Source: an uncultured Blautia sp.
GTDB lineage: Bacteria > Bacillota > Clostridia > Lachnospirales > Lachnospiraceae
Direction: 5' to 3'
NCBI GenBank assembly: GCA_900542045.1
Contig: UQMI01000017.1
Location: 1-61,661, forward strand
Length of the DNA stretch: 61,661 nt
Every line of letters starts with the position of its first letter. Position 1 is the stretch's first letter. A program made the translations under genes and the position numbers. Below the pieces are notes generated by a model that had not been told where the DNA came from, did no database searches, and saw only the letters and a program-made list of their open reading frames with translations. Of the stretch, positions 58,369 through 61,661 are shown piece after piece.

Positions 58369-59556
58369 TTATTCTTCAAAAGACTCTTTCAGTTTATCCA
58401 TAAAGCTCTTTTTCTTCTTTTCCTTCTCGTGATGCTCTCCCTTGGATTTGGAAGGCGCCGGACGATTGCCGCAGGCCGCATCAAACTGGCGAAGAGCCTC
58501 CTTCGCCTCTTCATTCAGCTTGGTAGGTACCTGCACCACCAGAGTCACATAATGATCACCGCGCACACTCTTGTTACGCAGAGAAGGCACTCCTTTTCCT
58601 TTCAGTCGGATCCTGGTATCAGTCTGTGTACCCGGTTTTACTTCGTACATGATATCGCCATCTACAGTGCTGATGCGTACTTCTCCGCCCAGTGCCGCCT
58701 GAGCAAATGTAATCGGCGCTGTGGAAAAGATATTCATATCCTGACGCTGGAAAATCGGATGACGGGCTACTGCTACTTCTACCAGAAGATCTCCTCTCGG
58801 TCCTCCATTTACACCCGGTTCTCCTTTTTCACGAATCCGGATGCTCTGTCCATCATCAATCCCCGCCGGAATCGATACCTGAATCTTCTTTCTGGAGGAT
58901 GTATATCCGGTACCCCGGCAAGTAGTACATTTATCTTTAATGACCTTGCCGCTTCCGTTACATTCCGGACAGGTCTGCACATTTCTTACCATTCCAAACA
59001 TGGACTGCTGTGTATAGACAATCTGGCCTTCTCCATTACATTTGGAACAGGTAACAGGCTGGGTCCCCGGCTTTGCCCCGGTTCCTCCACAGGTAGTACA
59101 GGTATCCTTCAATGTAATCTCCAGTTCTTTTTCGCATCCAAACACAGCTTCTTCAAAAGTGATGTTTACTCTTGCACGCAGATTCGCGCCCTTCATTGGG
59201 CCGCTTCTGGCTCTTCTCCGGCTTCCTCCTCCAAACAGATCGCCAAAAATATCGCCGAAAATATCGCCCATATCCATTCCGGAAAAATCAAAACCTCCAA
59301 ATCCATCACCGGCTCCGGCTCCGCCGTTTTCAAAAGCGGCATGACCAAACTGATCATATTGTCTTCTTTTTTCCGGATCACTTAAAATGGCATAGGCGTT
59401 GGTCGCTTCTTTGAATTTCTGTTCCGCTTCTTTATCTCCAGGATTCACATCAGGATGATACTTCTTTGCCAGTTTACGATATGCTTTTTTCAATGTTGCC
59501 TCATCTGCGTTTCTGTCAACGCCCAAGACTTCATATAAATCTCTTTTTTCTGCCAT
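58369..59556 (-). CDS. dnaJ: Chaperone DnaJ
   Basis: A 395-residue type I J-protein. The J domain with HPD is at residues 5-70 ([11 protein letters not shown]), a Gly/Phe region at 75-115, four zinc repeats CxxCxGxG ([32 protein letters not shown]) and the C-terminal client domains. It brings substrates to DnaK. GTGAGGATAATTCAAT precedes the ATG. It follows dnaK by 90 nt that fold into a hairpin. Confidence 0.96.
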   Translation of the reverse strand: MAEKRDLYEVLGVDRNADEATLKKAYRKLAKKYHPDVNPGDKEAEQKFKEATNAYAILSDPEKRRQYDQFGHAAFENGGAGAGDGFGGFDFSGMDMGDIFGDIFGDLFGGGSRRRARSGPMKGANLRARVNITFEEAVFGCEKELEITLKDTCTTCGGTGAKPGTQPVTCSKCNGEGQIVYTQQSMFGMVRNVQTCPECNGSGKVIKDKCTTCRGTGYTSSRKKIQVSIPAGIDDGQSIRIREKGEPGVNGGPRGDLLVEVAVARHPIFQRQDMNIFSTAPITFAQAALGGEVRISTVDGDIMYEVKPGTQTDTRIRLKGKGVPSLRNKSVRGDHYVTLVVQVPTKLNEEAKEALRQFDAACGNRPAPSKSKGEHHEKEKKKKSFMDKLKESFEE

Positions 59557-59601
59557 ATTGAATTATCCTCACTGTGTTGTTTTCTATCCTTACCCTCGTA
59601 A

Positions 59602-59623
59602 GGGCACGCTGTACAGCGTGCCC
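59602..59623 (-). other. 22-bp perfect palindrome between dnaK and dnaJ
   Basis: GGGCACGCTGT and its complement form a perfect palindrome, preceded by a small CCCT/AGGG hairpin. No T-run follows on the minus strand. It may stabilise or process the dnaK part of the mRNA and set dnaJ expression lower. Confidence 0.65.
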
Positions 59624-59647
59624 AACAGGCCATATTCTCTGCTATTT

Positions 59648-61661
<2,014 letters not shown>

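Overview
The window reads as a Lachnospiraceae-type (Clostridia, Bacillota) chromosome. The right part carries typical low-GC Gram-positive housekeeping genes (dnaK, dnaJ, prmA, rsmE, thiI with a cysteine desulfurase, mtaB, ireB, ruvX, RNase J, trmR/trhP and the sporulation sigma factor sigK). The left part carries the genes of a tailed-phage-like integrated element. Coding is mostly on the minus strand. No tRNA, rRNA, CRISPR array or insertion sequence is visible.

Positions 1 to about 35,210 belong to an integrated element whose left end lies outside the window. Its right end appears to lie inside comM, which is cut after codon 303 or so at 35,210. Read in the direction of transcription (right to left), the element has an XRE repressor (25.8 kb, plus strand), a Tn916-like sigma/HTH pair, DUF3825, an HTH regulator, a DUF4406 gene that seems to start with ACG, a replication block (DUF2800 nuclease, DUF2815, family A DNA polymerase, VapE primase/helicase, VRR-NUC, SNF2 helicase), a late-type regulator and a MazF toxin. 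Next comes an AT-rich plus-strand cargo island at 9.8-13.3 kb (small regulator, VOC, GNAT, DJ-1/PfpI, metallo-beta-lactamase fold). The packaging region follows: HNH nuclease, then an unusual cassette at 2.24-8.87 kb, then terminase small and large subunits.

The cassette is the most interesting part. It contains a ParB-methyltransferase fusion, an amidoligase next to a gamma-glutamylcyclotransferase, several small zinc-ribbon proteins, and a protein that shares its C-terminal domain with the amidoligase. Two of its transcription units share a near-identical promoter built inside a 38-bp inverted repeat plus an identical 19-nt leader. A 16-17 bp sequence with a terminator next to it is repeated at both ends of the cassette.

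Positions 26.3-35.2 kb, between the repressor and the comM junction, hold three efflux systems, each with its own regulator (MATE/PadR, ABC/MerR, MFS/TetR), together with two-component debris. Operators for PadR and TetR can be read directly.

Positions 36.2-61.7 kb are chromosomal. sigK is intact and has a sigma-K-like promoter; a cell-wall amidase diverges from it. A tRNA wobble-uridine operon (MltG-like, trmR, trhP), the RNase J/YlbF pair, the DUF1292-ruvX-ireB block and the thiolation pair thiI/cysteine desulfurase follow. Between dnaJ and prmA, normally close neighbours, lie a Bce-type antimicrobial-peptide sensing/efflux operon (response regulator, kinase, ATPase, permease), an Rpn-family nuclease gene that seems to start with CTG, and a broken XRE gene.
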